Below, piece by piece: positions 25,734 through 39,690 of a stretch of DNA of 64,000 nucleotides. The first letter of the stretch is position 1. Every line of letters starts with the position of its first letter. The notes under the pieces are model-generated. The model saw nothing but the letters and a program-made list of their open reading frames with translations. It was not told the origin of the DNA and made no database searches. This DNA comes from Lentzea tibetensis (GTDB taxonomy: Bacteria; Actinomycetota; Actinomycetes; Mycobacteriales; Pseudonocardiaceae), in the NCBI RefSeq assembly GCF_007845675.1, contig NZ_VOBR01000001.1, positions 372,001 through 436,000 of the forward strand. Direction: 5' to 3'. Position numbers and translations under genes: made by a program.

Positions 25734-26518
25734 TCACCAGGTGGCGATCTTCTCCTGGGCCTCGGCCATGTCCTCCGGTGTCGGCGCGTCGTCCTGGGTG
25801 AGCGCGCGACGCCAGTACCCGGTGAACTCGATCGACTTCTTGTCGATGCCGCGCTCCCCCACCAGGTGCCGCCGCATCGTCCGGACCGCGCCCGCCTCAC
25901 CGGCGAGCCACGCGAAGCCGTTGCTCGGCGGGAAGGTCGCCGACGACACGGCGTCCACAACGGACTCACCGGCCGACCGGTGCAGCCAGTGGACGCCGGG
26001 CAACGGCAGTTCTTCTTCTGGGGCGGCGACTTCGACGAACACGAGCGCGGACGTCCGCTCAGGCAATGACTCCAGCAGCGAGCCGATCGCCGGCAGCGCC
26101 GTCTCGTCGCCCGCGAACAGGTACCAGTCCGCGTCGCCGAGCGGGCGGTAGTAGACCTTGTCCGGCCCGTACCGGCCGATCACGTCGCCGGGTGCCGCGC
26201 TCAGCGCCCACCGCGAGGCGGGACCGGCGTCGCCGTGCAGCACGAAGTCGACGTCGATCTCGTGGCGCGCCGGGTCGTGAGCGCGCACGGTGAAGCTGCG
26301 CATCCACGGGCGTTCGGAGTCCGGGATCGCCATGAATGCCTGGTACCAGGACATCGCGTCCGCGTCGTCGAGCCGGGGCACCGCGTGCCCCGGCTTCGGG
26401 AAGCACAGCTTCAGCTGCTGGTCCGGCCACGTCTCGAACTCGTCGAGGCCTTCGCCGCCGAAGCTGATCCGCGCCATGCGCGGCGTCAGCCGCCGTGCGG
26501 ACGAAACAGTCAGCATCT

Positions 26519-26522
<4 letters not shown>
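25734..26522 (-). CDS. Siderophore-interacting protein (FAD-dependent ferric-siderophore reductase)
   Basis: The protein of about 262 residues follows the SIP/ViuB fold. The FAD-binding barrel has PWMRSFTVRAHD and the loop GDVIGRYGPDKVYY. The NAD(P)H domain has YLFAGDETALPAIGSLLESLP and FAWLAGEAGAVRTMRRHLVGERGI, then IEFTGYWRRAL near the end. It releases iron by reducing ferric siderophores in the cytoplasm. Its ATG overlaps the stop of the UvrA-like gene (ATGA), so it belongs to the TetR-controlled operon. Confidence 0.92.
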
Positions 26523-28777
<2,255 letters not shown>

Positions 28778-28792
28778 GTTGCATCCCCCTGA

Positions 28793-28812
28793 TACTTTAT
28801 GGTGTAAAGAGT
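28793..28812. promoter_or_regulatory. TetR-type operator 1
   Basis: The inverted repeat CTTTA (28795-28799) and TAAAG (28805-28809) is separated by five bases, 16 bases upstream of the UvrA-like ATG. A second copy with the same spacing lies 31 bases away, about three helical turns. Likely bound by the divergent TetR protein. Confidence 0.65.
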
Positions 28813-28823
28813 CAGCGCGACGT

Positions 28824-28843
28824 TACTTTATCCCGTAAGGAGT
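28824..28843. promoter_or_regulatory. TetR-type operator 2, overlapping the tetR ribosome-binding site
   Basis: CTTTA (28826-28830) and TAAGG (28836-28840) repeat operator 1 with one mismatch and the same five-base spacer. The AAGGAG ribosome site of the TetR gene lies inside it, consistent with autoregulation. Confidence 0.6.
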
Positions 28844-28849
28844 GGCAAG

Positions 28850-29641
28850 TTGGTGGTCTTCGCCGGACAGGGCGACCCGCAGCGCTCGTTGCCGCTGCTC
28901 TGGCGCGTTCCCTCCACCGCCTCGCGGCCGGGCCCCAAACAGGGCCTGACCGTGGACGAGATAGTCGACGCCGCGATCGCCGTGGCGGACGCGTCCGGCA
29001 TGGCCGCCCTGTCGATGCGCGCCGTGGGTGACCGGCTCGGGCGCACCGCGATGGCCCTCTACACGTACGTGCCCAACAAGAGCGACCTCGTCGACCTCAT
29101 GTACGACCGCACACTCGCCGAGCTGCCCACCTCGTACGCCTTTGACGGAGGATGGCGCACCGCGGTGACGTCGTGGGCTTCCGACCTGTGGGAGTTCTAC
29201 CTGCGCCACTCCTGGGTGCTGCAGGTGTCGCAGGCGCGGCCCGTGCTGGGGCCCAACGAGTTCTCCACTTTGGAGACCGTTGCCGGGATTCTGCGGTCCA
29301 CCGGACTGTCCGCTACCCGGTTGCGGCCCGTCGTCAGCGCGCTGACCCACTTCGTGCGCGGGTCCGCGCAGGTGGTTGCCGAGGCGCGTGAGGCTGCCAC
29401 CGCCACCGGGATGACCGATGACACGTGGTGGTACGCCCGGTCCGCTGTGCTCGAGGAGATCGCGCCCGACTTCGCCGCTCGGTTCCCCACGCTCGTGTGG
29501 CTGGAGAGCGATGGGAACTCGCCGCCCGAGGATGACACTCCCTACTTCGAGCACAAGGTGCGGACGACGTTCACCGCTGGGCTCGACGTGTTGCTCGACG
29601 GGGTGGAGGCGGCGATCGCGGCCGAGGCCGCGTCCAGCTAG
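28850..29641 (+). CDS. TetR-family repressor (TetR_C_1 type)
   Basis: The 263-residue protein has a leading extension of about 30 residues before the helix-turn-helix (LTVDEIVDAAIAVADASGMAALSMRAVGDRLGRTAMALYTYVPNKSDLVDLM). A C-terminal all-helical ligand domain follows, typical of repressors beside export or resistance genes. TTG 28850 is seven bases from AAGGAG (28837-28842); GTG 28853 is possible. It is divergent from the DrrC-like operon. The inducer is probably a hydrophobic drug or pigment, by analogy. Confidence 0.88.
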   Translation: MVVFAGQGDPQRSLPLLWRVPSTASRPGPKQGLTVDEIVDAAIAVADASGMAALSMRAVGDRLGRTAMALYTYVPNKSDLVDLMYDRTLAELPTSYAFDGGWRTAVTSWASDLWEFYLRHSWVLQVSQARPVLGPNEFSTLETVAGILRSTGLSATRLRPVVSALTHFVRGSAQVVAEAREAATATGMTDDTWWYARSAVLEEIAPDFAARFPTLVWLESDGNSPPEDDTPYFEHKVRTTFTAGLDVLLDGVEAAIAAEAASS

Positions 29642-29847
29642 GTCGCGGGTAGGTCGCGGGCGCGATGCTCGGCAACCCCCAACACACGGCGAAGTGCCTG
29701 CGGTCCGGCCCGAATCGCGGGCCGCCACAACAGCCGGCGTGTCCACCGGCACGCTGAACTGACGGGCCATCACCGGCTCCTGAGCCGCGGCGAGCACCAC
29801 CGCCCCGTCTGTGGTTCGCCACGGCCGCAGGACCGAGGAGCGAGCGA

Positions 29848-30870
29848 CTAGACGCGGATGAGGATCCAGGTCGCGCCACCGTCCGAAGTGCCGTACAGCT
29901 CGGCCACTTCGGACTGCGGGCCGCCGCGCACCACGTGGCCGTTGAACGGGTCGGTGAACGCCAGGTCGAACAGCGGCGGTCCTTCCTGGACGAACGGTGT
30001 CGTCCACTTGCCGTCGACGGCGCGGTGCAGCCAGCCCGCACCGATGCCGACCGCCGACACGACCACGGTGGACGGTGACGCGGCCGCGAAGTCGACCGTG
30101 ATGCCCTCGTTCGGGCCCTGGCTCACCGTGGTGAACTCGCCGCCCTCCTTGGCGGCGCGGAGCTCCTTGAACATGTAGCCCATGCCGGGGTTCCAGCTGC
30201 ACAGCGCGAACGCGAGCGTGTCGGCCGCGCCGAGCTTGGTCGTGCTGCTGACGTCGCACGGCGGCTTGGCCTCCTGCCAGCCGAGCCTGCCGTTCACCCA
30301 GTACCTGGTCTCCTCGTGCACGCGGGAGAGCACGACGTACGAGCGCCAGCCGCTGGTCGCGATGTCGCCGTCCGCCGCGCCCGTCATGACGACGCCGGGG
30401 ACCGGACTCCAGGCGCCGCTGCCCGCGAGCGGCGCGCGGTAGAGGTGCGTGCTCGCCGGGCTCGACACGAGTACCAGGAACGAGTTGGTGTCCGACGCGA
30501 TCGCGCCGAACGACACGCGGGTGGGCGTCGGTAAGAACACCTCGTTCCACGTCGTGCCGCCGGTGCGCGTCACGAACAGGCGCGAGCCGTCGGTGATGAC
30601 GCCGGCGATCTCGTTCGCGAAGTGCACGCGCAGCCGCGAGTCGCCCGTGGGCGGCGTGATGGCCGGCGTGTTGGTGCGCTTCCACGACGCGCCGCCGTCG
30701 ACGGTGCGCATCAGCACCGAGTACTTCCCGTCGACGCCGAGCGCCCACCCGCGTGACTTGGTGGTCCACGACGTCGACGAGACCTGGAAGGTGGTGACCG
30801 GATCCGCCAGCGCGGGGCCGGCCACTCCCATCGTGAGCAGGGCCGCCAAAGCGACCGCAGCACCCTTCAT
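29848..30870 (-). CDS. Secreted BNR/YCF48-like beta-propeller protein
   Basis: The 340-residue protein has a signal peptide (MKGAAVALAALLTMGVAGPALA) and repeated blades. Several carry the Asp-box-like form TVDGGASWKR, RTGGTTWNEVF and TSDGGATWILIR. Sialidase catalytic residues are not seen, so it is a binding or scaffold propeller. It stands alone between the TetR and geosmin synthase genes. The 206 bases between it and the TetR stop hold nothing I can assign. Confidence 0.7.
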   Translation of the reverse strand: MKGAAVALAALLTMGVAGPALADPVTTFQVSSTSWTTKSRGWALGVDGKYSVLMRTVDGGASWKRTNTPAITPPTGDSRLRVHFANEIAGVITDGSRLFVTRTGGTTWNEVFLPTPTRVSFGAIASDTNSFLVLVSSPASTHLYRAPLAGSGAWSPVPGVVMTGAADGDIATSGWRSYVVLSRVHEETRYWVNGRLGWQEAKPPCDVSSTTKLGAADTLAFALCSWNPGMGYMFKELRAAKEGGEFTTVSQGPNEGITVDFAAASPSTVVVSAVGIGAGWLHRAVDGKWTTPFVQEGPPLFDLAFTDPFNGHVVRGGPQSEVAELYGTSDGGATWILIRV

Positions 30871-30940
30871 GACAATTCCCCCTCGTGAAAGTGCCTGCCT
30901 TCGAACGTACTCCCGAGGACCGACAGTCGAGGGCGGGCGA

Positions 30941-33223
<2,283 letters not shown>

Positions 33224-34411
33224 CTACGACCGGCCCAGCGGACCCAACTCCTCGTGATATTCCACTGCACGAGGCAAGGTCAGTGCTACGACAACGGTGG
33301 CCAGCGTGCCGAGGCCACCGGAGACGAGGAACGTCGTCGACGGCGACGTCGCGTCCAGCAGGAAGCCGCCACCGATGTACGACCCCGCGGCGGCGATCCC
33401 GATGGCCCCGTAGAGGTTGCCGAACACGCGGCCCAGCATCGCGGGCGGCACGAGCCGCTGGAGCAGCGTGTTGCTGGCGACGTCCATGCCCGCGATGCCC
33501 AGCCCGCGCACGGTCTGCACGGCGAACGCGAACGCCACCGCGCCGGCGAGCCCGGTGAGCAGGTTGCCGACGCTGCTGATCGCGAACCCGGCGATGAGCA
33601 ACGCGGCCATCGGCGGCGAGAAGCGAGCCAGCAGCAGGTATCCCGAGAACAGGCCGATGCCGACGGCCGCCAGCAGCAGGCCGACCGCGGAGTCGCCCGC
33701 CACGAAGGTGTCCTTCGCGAGCTTGACCAGTGCGACGTCGTCGATGCCGTTGAAGAACACGACGGCGCAGAACCCGAGCGCGATGATCCGCAGCGCGGGC
33801 ACCCGCCACAGCATGCGCAGCCCGGCTTTCGCCTGCCCCACCAGCGTTTCGCCGTCCGGCACCCGCGGCAGCGACCCGAGCCTGCTCAGCAGCACCGCGG
33901 ACAGCAGGAACGACGCGGCGTCCACGAACAGCACGCCGCGGATGCTCGTGAACGGCACCAGCGCCGCCGCGAGCAGCGGCCCGGCGACCTCGGCGCCGTT
34001 GGTTCCGAAGCCCAGCAACGAGTTCGCGCGCGGCAGGTCGGCGTCCGGCACCAGCGCGGGCACGGCGGCACGGGACGCGGGCAGGAAGATCTGCCCGGTG
34101 ATCGCCCGCAGCGCGACCAGCACGAGCAGCAACGGCAAGGCGGGCAACGAGAACGCGATGAGTGCGACCAGGCCTGCCTGCACCAGCTCACACGTGATCA
34201 TCACGCGCTTGAGGTCGAACCGGTCGCTCACCGCACCGGCGAGCGGGCTGAGCAGCGAGGGCACGAAGTCGCCCGCCAGCAACAGCATCGACAACGCGAT
34301 GGCCTGCCCCGCCGTGCTCTCGACGTGCAGCATCAGCGCGACGAGGCTCAGCGAGTCGCCGACGAACGACACGATGCGGGCCGTCCACAGGGTGCGGAAC
34401 GGCCCCGGCAT
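33224..34411 (-). CDS. MFS transporter, MFS_3-like exporter
   Basis: The protein of about 395 residues has 12 predicted helices and starts MPGPFRTLWTARIVSFVGDSLSL. The motif-A-like loop GAVSDRFDLKRVM follows helix 2. Its ATG shares one base with the stop of the upstream 108-residue gene (TGATG). The family includes enterobactin and macrolide exporters; the cargo is unknown. Confidence 0.85.
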   Translation of the reverse strand: MPGPFRTLWTARIVSFVGDSLSLVALMLHVESTAGQAIALSMLLLAGDFVPSLLSPLAGAVSDRFDLKRVMITCELVQAGLVALIAFSLPALPLLLVLVALRAITGQIFLPASRAAVPALVPDADLPRANSLLGFGTNGAEVAGPLLAAALVPFTSIRGVLFVDAASFLLSAVLLSRLGSLPRVPDGETLVGQAKAGLRMLWRVPALRIIALGFCAVVFFNGIDDVALVKLAKDTFVAGDSAVGLLLAAVGIGLFSGYLLLARFSPPMAALLIAGFAISSVGNLLTGLAGAVAFAFAVQTVRGLGIAGMDVASNTLLQRLVPPAMLGRVFGNLYGAIGIAAAGSYIGGGFLLDATSPSTTFLVSGGLGTLATVVVALTLPRAVEYHEELGPLGRS

Positions 34412-34737
34412 CACGGCCATTCCATGTACCACTCGTGCTGTTGCCGTTCCCAGGCCGACATGTCCGGGTACTCGTCGCGGCAGTAGCGCCGCTCGAGGTA
34501 GGTGTGGAACGCCCTCAGCTCGTCCTCGTCGACCAGGTGCAGCTCCTCGTCACCGCTGGCCTTGAGGATGAACCCGCCCTCGGGCAGGACGTGCAGCGTC
34601 GCGTAGCCGGCGGTCTTCTCCCACGGACAGGTCGTCGTGCAGTACGCCGAGAACACGACCCGGTACGCGAGATCGTCGTGCTCGTCGCGGATCCAGTCCA
34701 CGAAGTCCTTGAACTTCTCTGGGAACGGCTCCTCCAC
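34411..34737 (-). CDS. Unknown 108-residue protein coupled to the MFS exporter
   Basis: The acidic soluble protein starts MEEPFPEKFKDFVDWIRDEHDD. It has a CTTTCPW segment (two Cys), a WERQQHEWYMEWP tail and many aromatic residues. I do not recognise a family. Translational coupling with the exporter suggests a joint role. Confidence 0.6.
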   Translation of the reverse strand: MEEPFPEKFKDFVDWIRDEHDDLAYRVVFSAYCTTTCPWEKTAGYATLHVLPEGGFILKASGDEELHLVDEDELRAFHTYLERRYCRDEYPDMSAWERQQHEWYMEWP

Positions 34738-34746
34738 GCGCGCAGC

Positions 34747-35615
34747 CTACGACGCGAGCTCCTCCACGATGGCCGGAAACACGTCGACCGCCGCGTCCCG
34801 TCCGATGAGGAGGTCGAGGTGCCCGTACGCGGGGAACGAGCGCACCGCGTGCGTGCGCCGCTGGCTCTCCGGCAGGAACGTGCGGTTGCGCTCCCCCACG
34901 AGGAACACGAACCGCGCGTCGGACTCGACCGGGCCCGCGTGCAGCGTCCCTGCGCGGATGTCGCAAGGCCCGCGCGCTCATGCCGCGGACCTGGCTGCCC
35001 TCGACGAGCCAGTCGACGAACGCCGGGTAGCCCGCGTCCTGCACGTACCAGCCGCGGCCGTCCGGAAGCGCACGGTGCCGGTGATCACCGGGCCCTTGCT
35101 GGGGTGGACGGGCAGGTCGGCGCTGAACATGAACCCGAGCAGGTCGCCGTTGCCGCTGAACCTCTTGCCCAACACAGGACTCAGCAACGGGAAGCGGTCG
35201 CGGTTGCGCAGCAGCAGTTCGGTGGTGCCGAGCGCTCCTGCCGCGAGCACGAGCCGGTCGCAGATGAAGAACGACGTGCGCCCGGTGCGGTGGTCGAGGT
35301 ACCGGATGCCGTAGCCGCCCTGGTCGCGCGGCGCGATGTGGGTGACTCGCACTCGGTGCGCACGTCGGCGCCGTGGCGTTCCGCTGCCGCGAGGTACGTG
35401 CGGTCCATGGACTTCTTGGCGCCCTCGTTGCAGCCGAGGTTGCACTCGCCGCAGTTGCGGCACTTCTCGAACTCGATGCCGAGCGGGATGGCGGTGGGCC
35501 GCAGCATCCGTTCGACGGCGTCGTAGTGCGGGTCCAGCTCGGCAGTGACTCGTCCGGCACGAACCAAATGGTCGCGAAATCCGATCGACCGCGCGGGTGA
35601 CCAGCTGATACGCAT
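34747..35615 (-). pseudogene. Decayed GMC oxidoreductase (cholesterol-oxidase-like)-hydrolase fusion
   Basis: Pieces of one protein are spread over three frames. The 5' piece has CRNCGECNLGCNEGAKKSMD (about 35400-35460). The next frame has GIRYLDHRTGRTSFFICDRL and LGKRFSGNGDLLGFMFSADL. A late piece reads GWYVQDAGYPAFVDWLVEG. The last frame ends in an alpha/beta-hydrolase tail, RSFPAYGHLDLLIGRDAAVD...EELAS, with a TAG at 34747-34749. The N-terminal FAD motif is missing and at least two frameshifts or deletions interrupt the rest. Intact relatives are GMC oxidoreductases with a C-terminal hydrolase domain acting on sterols or other lipids. Confidence 0.8.
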
Positions 35616-35621
35616 GGCCGG

Positions 35622-36773
35622 GTGTGGCGCTACCTGAGCTCAGCCGGACTGGCCCGGCTCGCTGACGAGATGGTCCTGTTCGCGCTGGTCCTGCTCGTCG
35701 CGGACCGCACGGAGAGCATGTTGCTGACCGCGTTGACCACGGCCGGGTACACGCTGCCCGCGCTCGTCACCGGCCCGGTGCTCGGGGCGTGGCTGGACCG
35801 CACCGAACGGCCATTGGTCGCGCTGGCCGGCAACCAGTTCGTGCTCTCGGTTGCGGCGTTCGGGCTGATCTTCGTGCCGCCGTTCGGCATGCCGCTGCTG
35901 GCGTTGCTCGCCGGACTGACGCTGCCGATGACGAGCGGCGGGTTCACCAGCATGCTGCCCAGGCTGGGCGTCGATCTGCCGCGGGTGACCGCCTACGACT
36001 CGATGCTGTACAGCGGGACCGCGATCGCCGGTCCCGCGCTGGCGGGCACGATCGCGTTCGCCTGGTCTCCTTCGCTCGCGATGGTCGTGGTGTGCGCGCT
36101 CGGTGCGATCGGTGGCGTGTGCACGCTCGGACTCGTGCTCGCACCCGCGCCGGCGTCGTCGCACGCGTCGCTGGCGAGTGCGCTGCGGGCCGGGACGCGG
36201 CACCTCGTGTGCACGGCACCGCTGCGCGCAGCCACGGTCACGTCCGTGGTCAGCTTCGTCGGGTTCGGGATGCTGACCGTGTCGCTGCCGTGGCTGATCG
36301 GGTCGATCGGGTCGGACCGGAACCTGGCCGGTGTGCTGATGGGCGTGCTCGACCTGGGCTGCCTCCTGTCGGTGCTGGCGTTGCGGCCGTACCTGGTGCG
36401 GTGGCTGCCGGAGCGGATCCTGTTCGTGACGATCGCCCTGTACGGGGTCGCGCTCGTGCCGTGGGCGTTCGCCGGGAACATCGGCTGGCTGTTCGCGTTC
36501 GCGCTGCTGACCGGGCTGGTGCAGGGTCCGACACTGACCTCGTTGATCACCGCCAGGCAGCGCTACAGCCCGCCGGACCTGCTGGGCCAGGTGTCCACGA
36601 CAGGGGCGAGCCTGAAGATCGGCGCGTTCTCGCTGGGCGCGCTGCTCGCCGGTCCGCTGCTGCCGCTCGGGCCGGACGTGGTCGTGCTGGTCGTCGTGGC
36701 CTGCCAGTTCGTCGCGGTCGCCGTCGGCCTCATCGCCGGACGCGCCACGCGAACACCAGTGCCAGTGCCGTAG
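35622..36773 (+). CDS. MFS transporter
   Basis: The 383-residue protein has 12 predicted helices and starts at GTG (VWRYLSSAGLARLADEMVLFALVLLV). LGAWLDRTERP follows helix 2. It resembles drug/metabolite exporters of the MFS_1/MFS_3 group. It begins seven bases from the wrecked GMC gene on the other strand, and its end overlaps the convergent MFS gene by 44 bases. Confidence 0.82.
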   Translation: MWRYLSSAGLARLADEMVLFALVLLVADRTESMLLTALTTAGYTLPALVTGPVLGAWLDRTERPLVALAGNQFVLSVAAFGLIFVPPFGMPLLALLAGLTLPMTSGGFTSMLPRLGVDLPRVTAYDSMLYSGTAIAGPALAGTIAFAWSPSLAMVVVCALGAIGGVCTLGLVLAPAPASSHASLASALRAGTRHLVCTAPLRAATVTSVVSFVGFGMLTVSLPWLIGSIGSDRNLAGVLMGVLDLGCLLSVLALRPYLVRWLPERILFVTIALYGVALVPWAFAGNIGWLFAFALLTGLVQGPTLTSLITARQRYSPPDLLGQVSTTGASLKIGAFSLGALLAGPLLPLGPDVVVLVVVACQFVAVAVGLIAGRATRTPVPVP

Positions 36774-37905
36774 CCCCGCCCAGCGCCGCGGCCACACCGG
36801 CGTATCCGCCCAGCGCGAGCCCGAGACCGCCGAGCGCGGCGCCCGCGAACACGCCGAGGCTCATGCCCGCGCCGTTCAGCGCCAGCGCCGCGCCGCGCAA
36901 GAGCCCGCACCGGCGCACGACCAGGCTGACGACGCAGGCCGCCGCCGCGGCGTGGCCGGCGCCGAGCACGACCATCATCGCGATGGCGATCGGGAGGCTG
37001 TGCGTGGTGTAGAAGGCGATCATGGCGGCCAGCGCGGCGGCGATCGCTCCGATCAGGACCTTCTCGGGGTTGCCGTTCGTGTTCGTGTAGCGGCCGGCGA
37101 GGAGGTTGCCGACGAAGAACGCGCCGCCGGAGACGGACCACACGATCGCGAAGGCCGCCGGCTGGAGGTGGAACCGGTCGGCGCAGAACGCGGCGAGGTA
37201 GGACAGGTAGCCCATGAACGCCGTGGTGCGCAGCATCGCGACGGCGAGCAGCGGCAGCGCGCCGGGAACGTCACGAAGCCTGCGGAACGTCTTCAGGTAG
37301 CCGATCTTCTGGCTGCGCACCGGATCAACCTCGCGGCGCAGGAAGAACACCGCGATCAGCAGCGCGATCGCGGTGACCGCGACGAGGTCGCCCTGCCAGC
37401 CCCAGAACAGCGCGGGCAGTGCGATGACCGGTGCGGCGAGCATCGCGGCGAGCGACTGGGTCGCCGAGACCAGCGTCGCGGCCCGCGCGGCGGCCGGGCC
37501 GTCACCGAACCGGTCAGCCGCAGCGGCCGAGAGCGCCGGGTTCAGCACGGCCGTTGCCGCCCCGACGAGCAGGCAGAACCCGGCCAGCGCGAAGAAGTCG
37601 CCGCTCGCACCGAGCAGTGCGGACAGTCCGAGCAGGGTCAGGCTGCCCGCCGCCGCGAGGTGCTTCGGGACGCGGTCGATCAACGGGGCCAGCGCCACGC
37701 CGACGGCCAGCGCGGCCAGGCCGCCGAGTCCGCGCAGGCTGCCGAGCGCGGCGACACCGGCACCCGCGGCCGCGGCGATCTGCACGAGGAACGTGTTGAA
37801 GACGGTGAACGGCAGCGAGCTCACGGCCGCGGCGGGGAGGACGGGTCCCAGCGCGCGCACCATGCGCAGGTCGCTGGGAACCGGCGGGGTCGTCAGGGTG
37901 GTCAT
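36730..37905 (-). CDS. MFS exporter, last gene of the Zur-box operon
   Basis: The 391-residue protein has 12 helices (LPFTVFNTFLVQIAAAAGAGV near the start; RYTNTNGNPEKVLIG loop in the middle). The start overlaps the DUF364 gene stop by four bases (ATGA), placing it as the seventh gene of an operon with an Opp-type importer. In metallophore operons such as staphylopine the MFS protein exports the newly made chelator; I infer that role here. Confidence 0.85.
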   Translation of the reverse strand: MTTLTTPPVPSDLRMVRALGPVLPAAAVSSLPFTVFNTFLVQIAAAAGAGVAALGSLRGLGGLAALAVGVALAPLIDRVPKHLAAAGSLTLLGLSALLGASGDFFALAGFCLLVGAATAVLNPALSAAAADRFGDGPAAARAATLVSATQSLAAMLAAPVIALPALFWGWQGDLVAVTAIALLIAVFFLRREVDPVRSQKIGYLKTFRRLRDVPGALPLLAVAMLRTTAFMGYLSYLAAFCADRFHLQPAAFAIVWSVSGGAFFVGNLLAGRYTNTNGNPEKVLIGAIAAALAAMIAFYTTHSLPIAIAMMVVLGAGHAAAAACVVSLVVRRCGLLRGAALALNGAGMSLGVFAGAALGGLGLALGGYAGVAAALGGATALALVFAWRVRR

Positions 37906-38675
37906 GTCTCACTTCGGTAGCAGTAGACGGTGGTGAGTTCGGCGCTGAACTGGGAGAACGGGAAGGGTTCCGCGCACAGTGCGGTCACGCCGCTGCCGAG
38001 GAACTCCCTCGCCACCGCGCTGCCCGTCTGGGCGTAGATCACCAGCGGGATCTCGCGTTCGCGGCATCGGCGGAGGATCGTGTCGAAGCTGCCGTTGCTC
38101 AGCGTCATGCCGGTCGCGACGATCGCGTCGGCGACGTCGAGCACCTCGTGCATGTCCGGTGTGACCGCCTTGCCCCACGCGGTCTCCCTCAGGTTCAGGT
38201 CGCACGGCAGGCACTCGCCGCCGCGCGCCTCGATGGCGGCGACGAGCGGGTTGACCACACCGATCAGGCCGACGCGTTTTTCCTCACCCAGCAACCCGGC
38301 GATGGCCTCGTCCCGCGCGGCGGCCCTCTCCTCGGGTGTGCCGACGGGCAAGTAGACGTGGTCGGCGGCCGACTCGCGGTGCGGTGCGCGCTCGGCGAGT
38401 TGCGCGTCCAGCACAGCGACGCGCACCGGGAGCGGCGCGGTGCGCAGGAGATCGGTGACGGTCCGGCCGGAGATGCTTGCGCACACGTCCGGATCGAGCT
38501 GGCCGTCCTCGAACGCGCAGGCGCCGAACGACGTTCCCAGGCGCACGACCGCGTAGTGGTTGCGGTAGGTGACGTCCGCCCCCGCCAGCCTGGTCGTGTT
38601 GTGCAGCCAGAACGCGCTGGTCACCACGTCGTCAGCGGTGACCGATTCCATCAGCTCAGCCACAGTCGCGGGCAT
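37902..38675 (-). CDS. DUF364/DUF4213-like Rossmann protein (putative heavy-metal chelation family)
   Basis: The 257-residue protein has an N-terminal enolase-N-like part (FWLHNTTRLAGADVTYRNHYAVVRLG) and a C-terminal Rossmann-like part (KRVGLIGVVNPLVAAIEARGGECLPCDLN; ADAIVATGMTLSNGSFDTILRRC). This arrangement fits PF04016, which Pfam labels putative heavy-metal chelation. It overlaps the PLP enzyme by 20 bases and the MFS exporter by four. A biosynthetic or metal-handling role in a zinc-metallophore pathway is inferred from context. Confidence 0.8.
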   Translation of the reverse strand: MPATVAELMESVTADDVVTSAFWLHNTTRLAGADVTYRNHYAVVRLGTSFGACAFEDGQLDPDVCASISGRTVTDLLRTAPLPVRVAVLDAQLAERAPHRESAADHVYLPVGTPEERAAARDEAIAGLLGEEKRVGLIGVVNPLVAAIEARGGECLPCDLNLRETAWGKAVTPDMHEVLDVADAIVATGMTLSNGSFDTILRRCREREIPLVIYAQTGSAVAREFLGSGVTALCAEPFPFSQFSAELTTVYCYRSET

Positions 38676-39690
38676 CGGTGTGCTCCCCTCGGCACCAGTC
38701 CATCACGGTCCACGGCAGTGCGATCTCGTCCTGGGACGCGGCCTTCGCCGGCCTGAGGTCGCCGATCTCGGTGGTGGTGTGCTTCGCGAACGCGTCGACG
38801 TACCGGTGGCCGGTGTCGGCGGCGATCACGACGTACGTGCGGTCGCGGTCCAGTTCCCGCTCCCACAGCGCGGCCAGGTACGAGGCGCCCGCCGACAGCC
38901 CGGCGAACACGCCGCTGGTGCGCAGCAGGTCGACCGCACCGGCGGTGGCGTGGCCGTAGGACACCCAGTGCAGCCGGTCGTAGCACGCGTGCCGGACGTT
39001 GCGGAACTCGATCGACGACCCGATCCCGGCGATGATCATCTCCGGGTCGCTGGTGTGCTCGGCACCGAACGTGACGCTGCCGAACGGTTGCACGCCAACG
39101 AGTTCGACGTCCCGGTCGTGCTCGCGCAGGTAGGACGCGATCGACCCGGTCGACGCACCGGTGCCGACGCCGCCGACGATCGTCAGCGGCCCCAGCGGGA
39201 TCATCGCGCCCAGCTGCCGCGCGACCTCGTGGTAGCCGAGGTAGTGGACGCTGTCGTGGTACTGGCGCATCCAGTGGTAGCGCGGGTTCTCGCGCAGGAT
39301 CTCCTCGATCCGGCGCACCCGCCGATTCTGGTCGAGCCCGAGGTTCTCGGACGGCGGCATCTGCTCCAGCGTCGCGCCGAGGATCTCCAGCTGGACCTTC
39401 AGCGTGCGGTCCACGGTCGTGGAACCCACGATGTGGCAACGCAGTCCGTAGCGGTGGCACGCCAACGCGAGTGCGTGCGCGTAGATGCCGCTGGAGCTGT
39501 CGACGAGCGTGTCACCCGGCTCGACGGTGCCGGTGTCGAGCAGGTGCCGCACCGCCCCGAGCGCCGAGTAGATCTTCATGATCTCGAACCGCAGGCACAC
39601 CAGTCCCGGCCGCAGCTCGATCAGATCTGGCTCCTTGGCCGCGTCGGCCACGTGCCGGTGCAAAGTTGTTGTCCCTGTCCTTGTTGTCAC
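38656..39690 (-). CDS. PLP-dependent cysteine-synthase-family enzyme
   Basis: The 344-residue fold-type II protein has VDSSSGIYAHALA (asparagine-loop position), GGVGTGASTGSIASYL (phosphate-binding glycine loop) and FAGLSAGASYLAALWE. The Schiff-base Lys is normally in a GSxKDR context. Here the equivalent stretch is FEIMKIYSALGAVRHLL, with Lys39 displaced and Arg48 at the usual spot. It may use Lys39 or be altered. Relatives such as SbnA join amino acids to amines in chelator synthesis. ATGA overlap with the ATPase gene. Confidence 0.8.
   Translation of the reverse strand: MTTRTGTTTLHRHVADAAKEPDLIELRPGLVCLRFEIMKIYSALGAVRHLLDTGTVEPGDTLVDSSSGIYAHALALACHRYGLRCHIVGSTTVDRTLKVQLEILGATLEQMPPSENLGLDQNRRVRRIEEILRENPRYHWMRQYHDSVHYLGYHEVARQLGAMIPLGPLTIVGGVGTGASTGSIASYLREHDRDVELVGVQPFGSVTFGAEHTSDPEMIIAGIGSSIEFRNVRHACYDRLHWVSYGHATAGAVDLLRTSGVFAGLSAGASYLAALWERELDRDRTYVVIAADTGHRYVDAFAKHTTTEIGDLRPAKAASQDEIALPWTVMDWCRGEHTDARDCG

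Noticed and set aside
29642-29847. Possible remnant gene between the TetR and propeller genes (frame containing MARQFSVPVDTPAVV)
   Set aside because: Too short and matches nothing I can name; no start or ribosome site can be defended.
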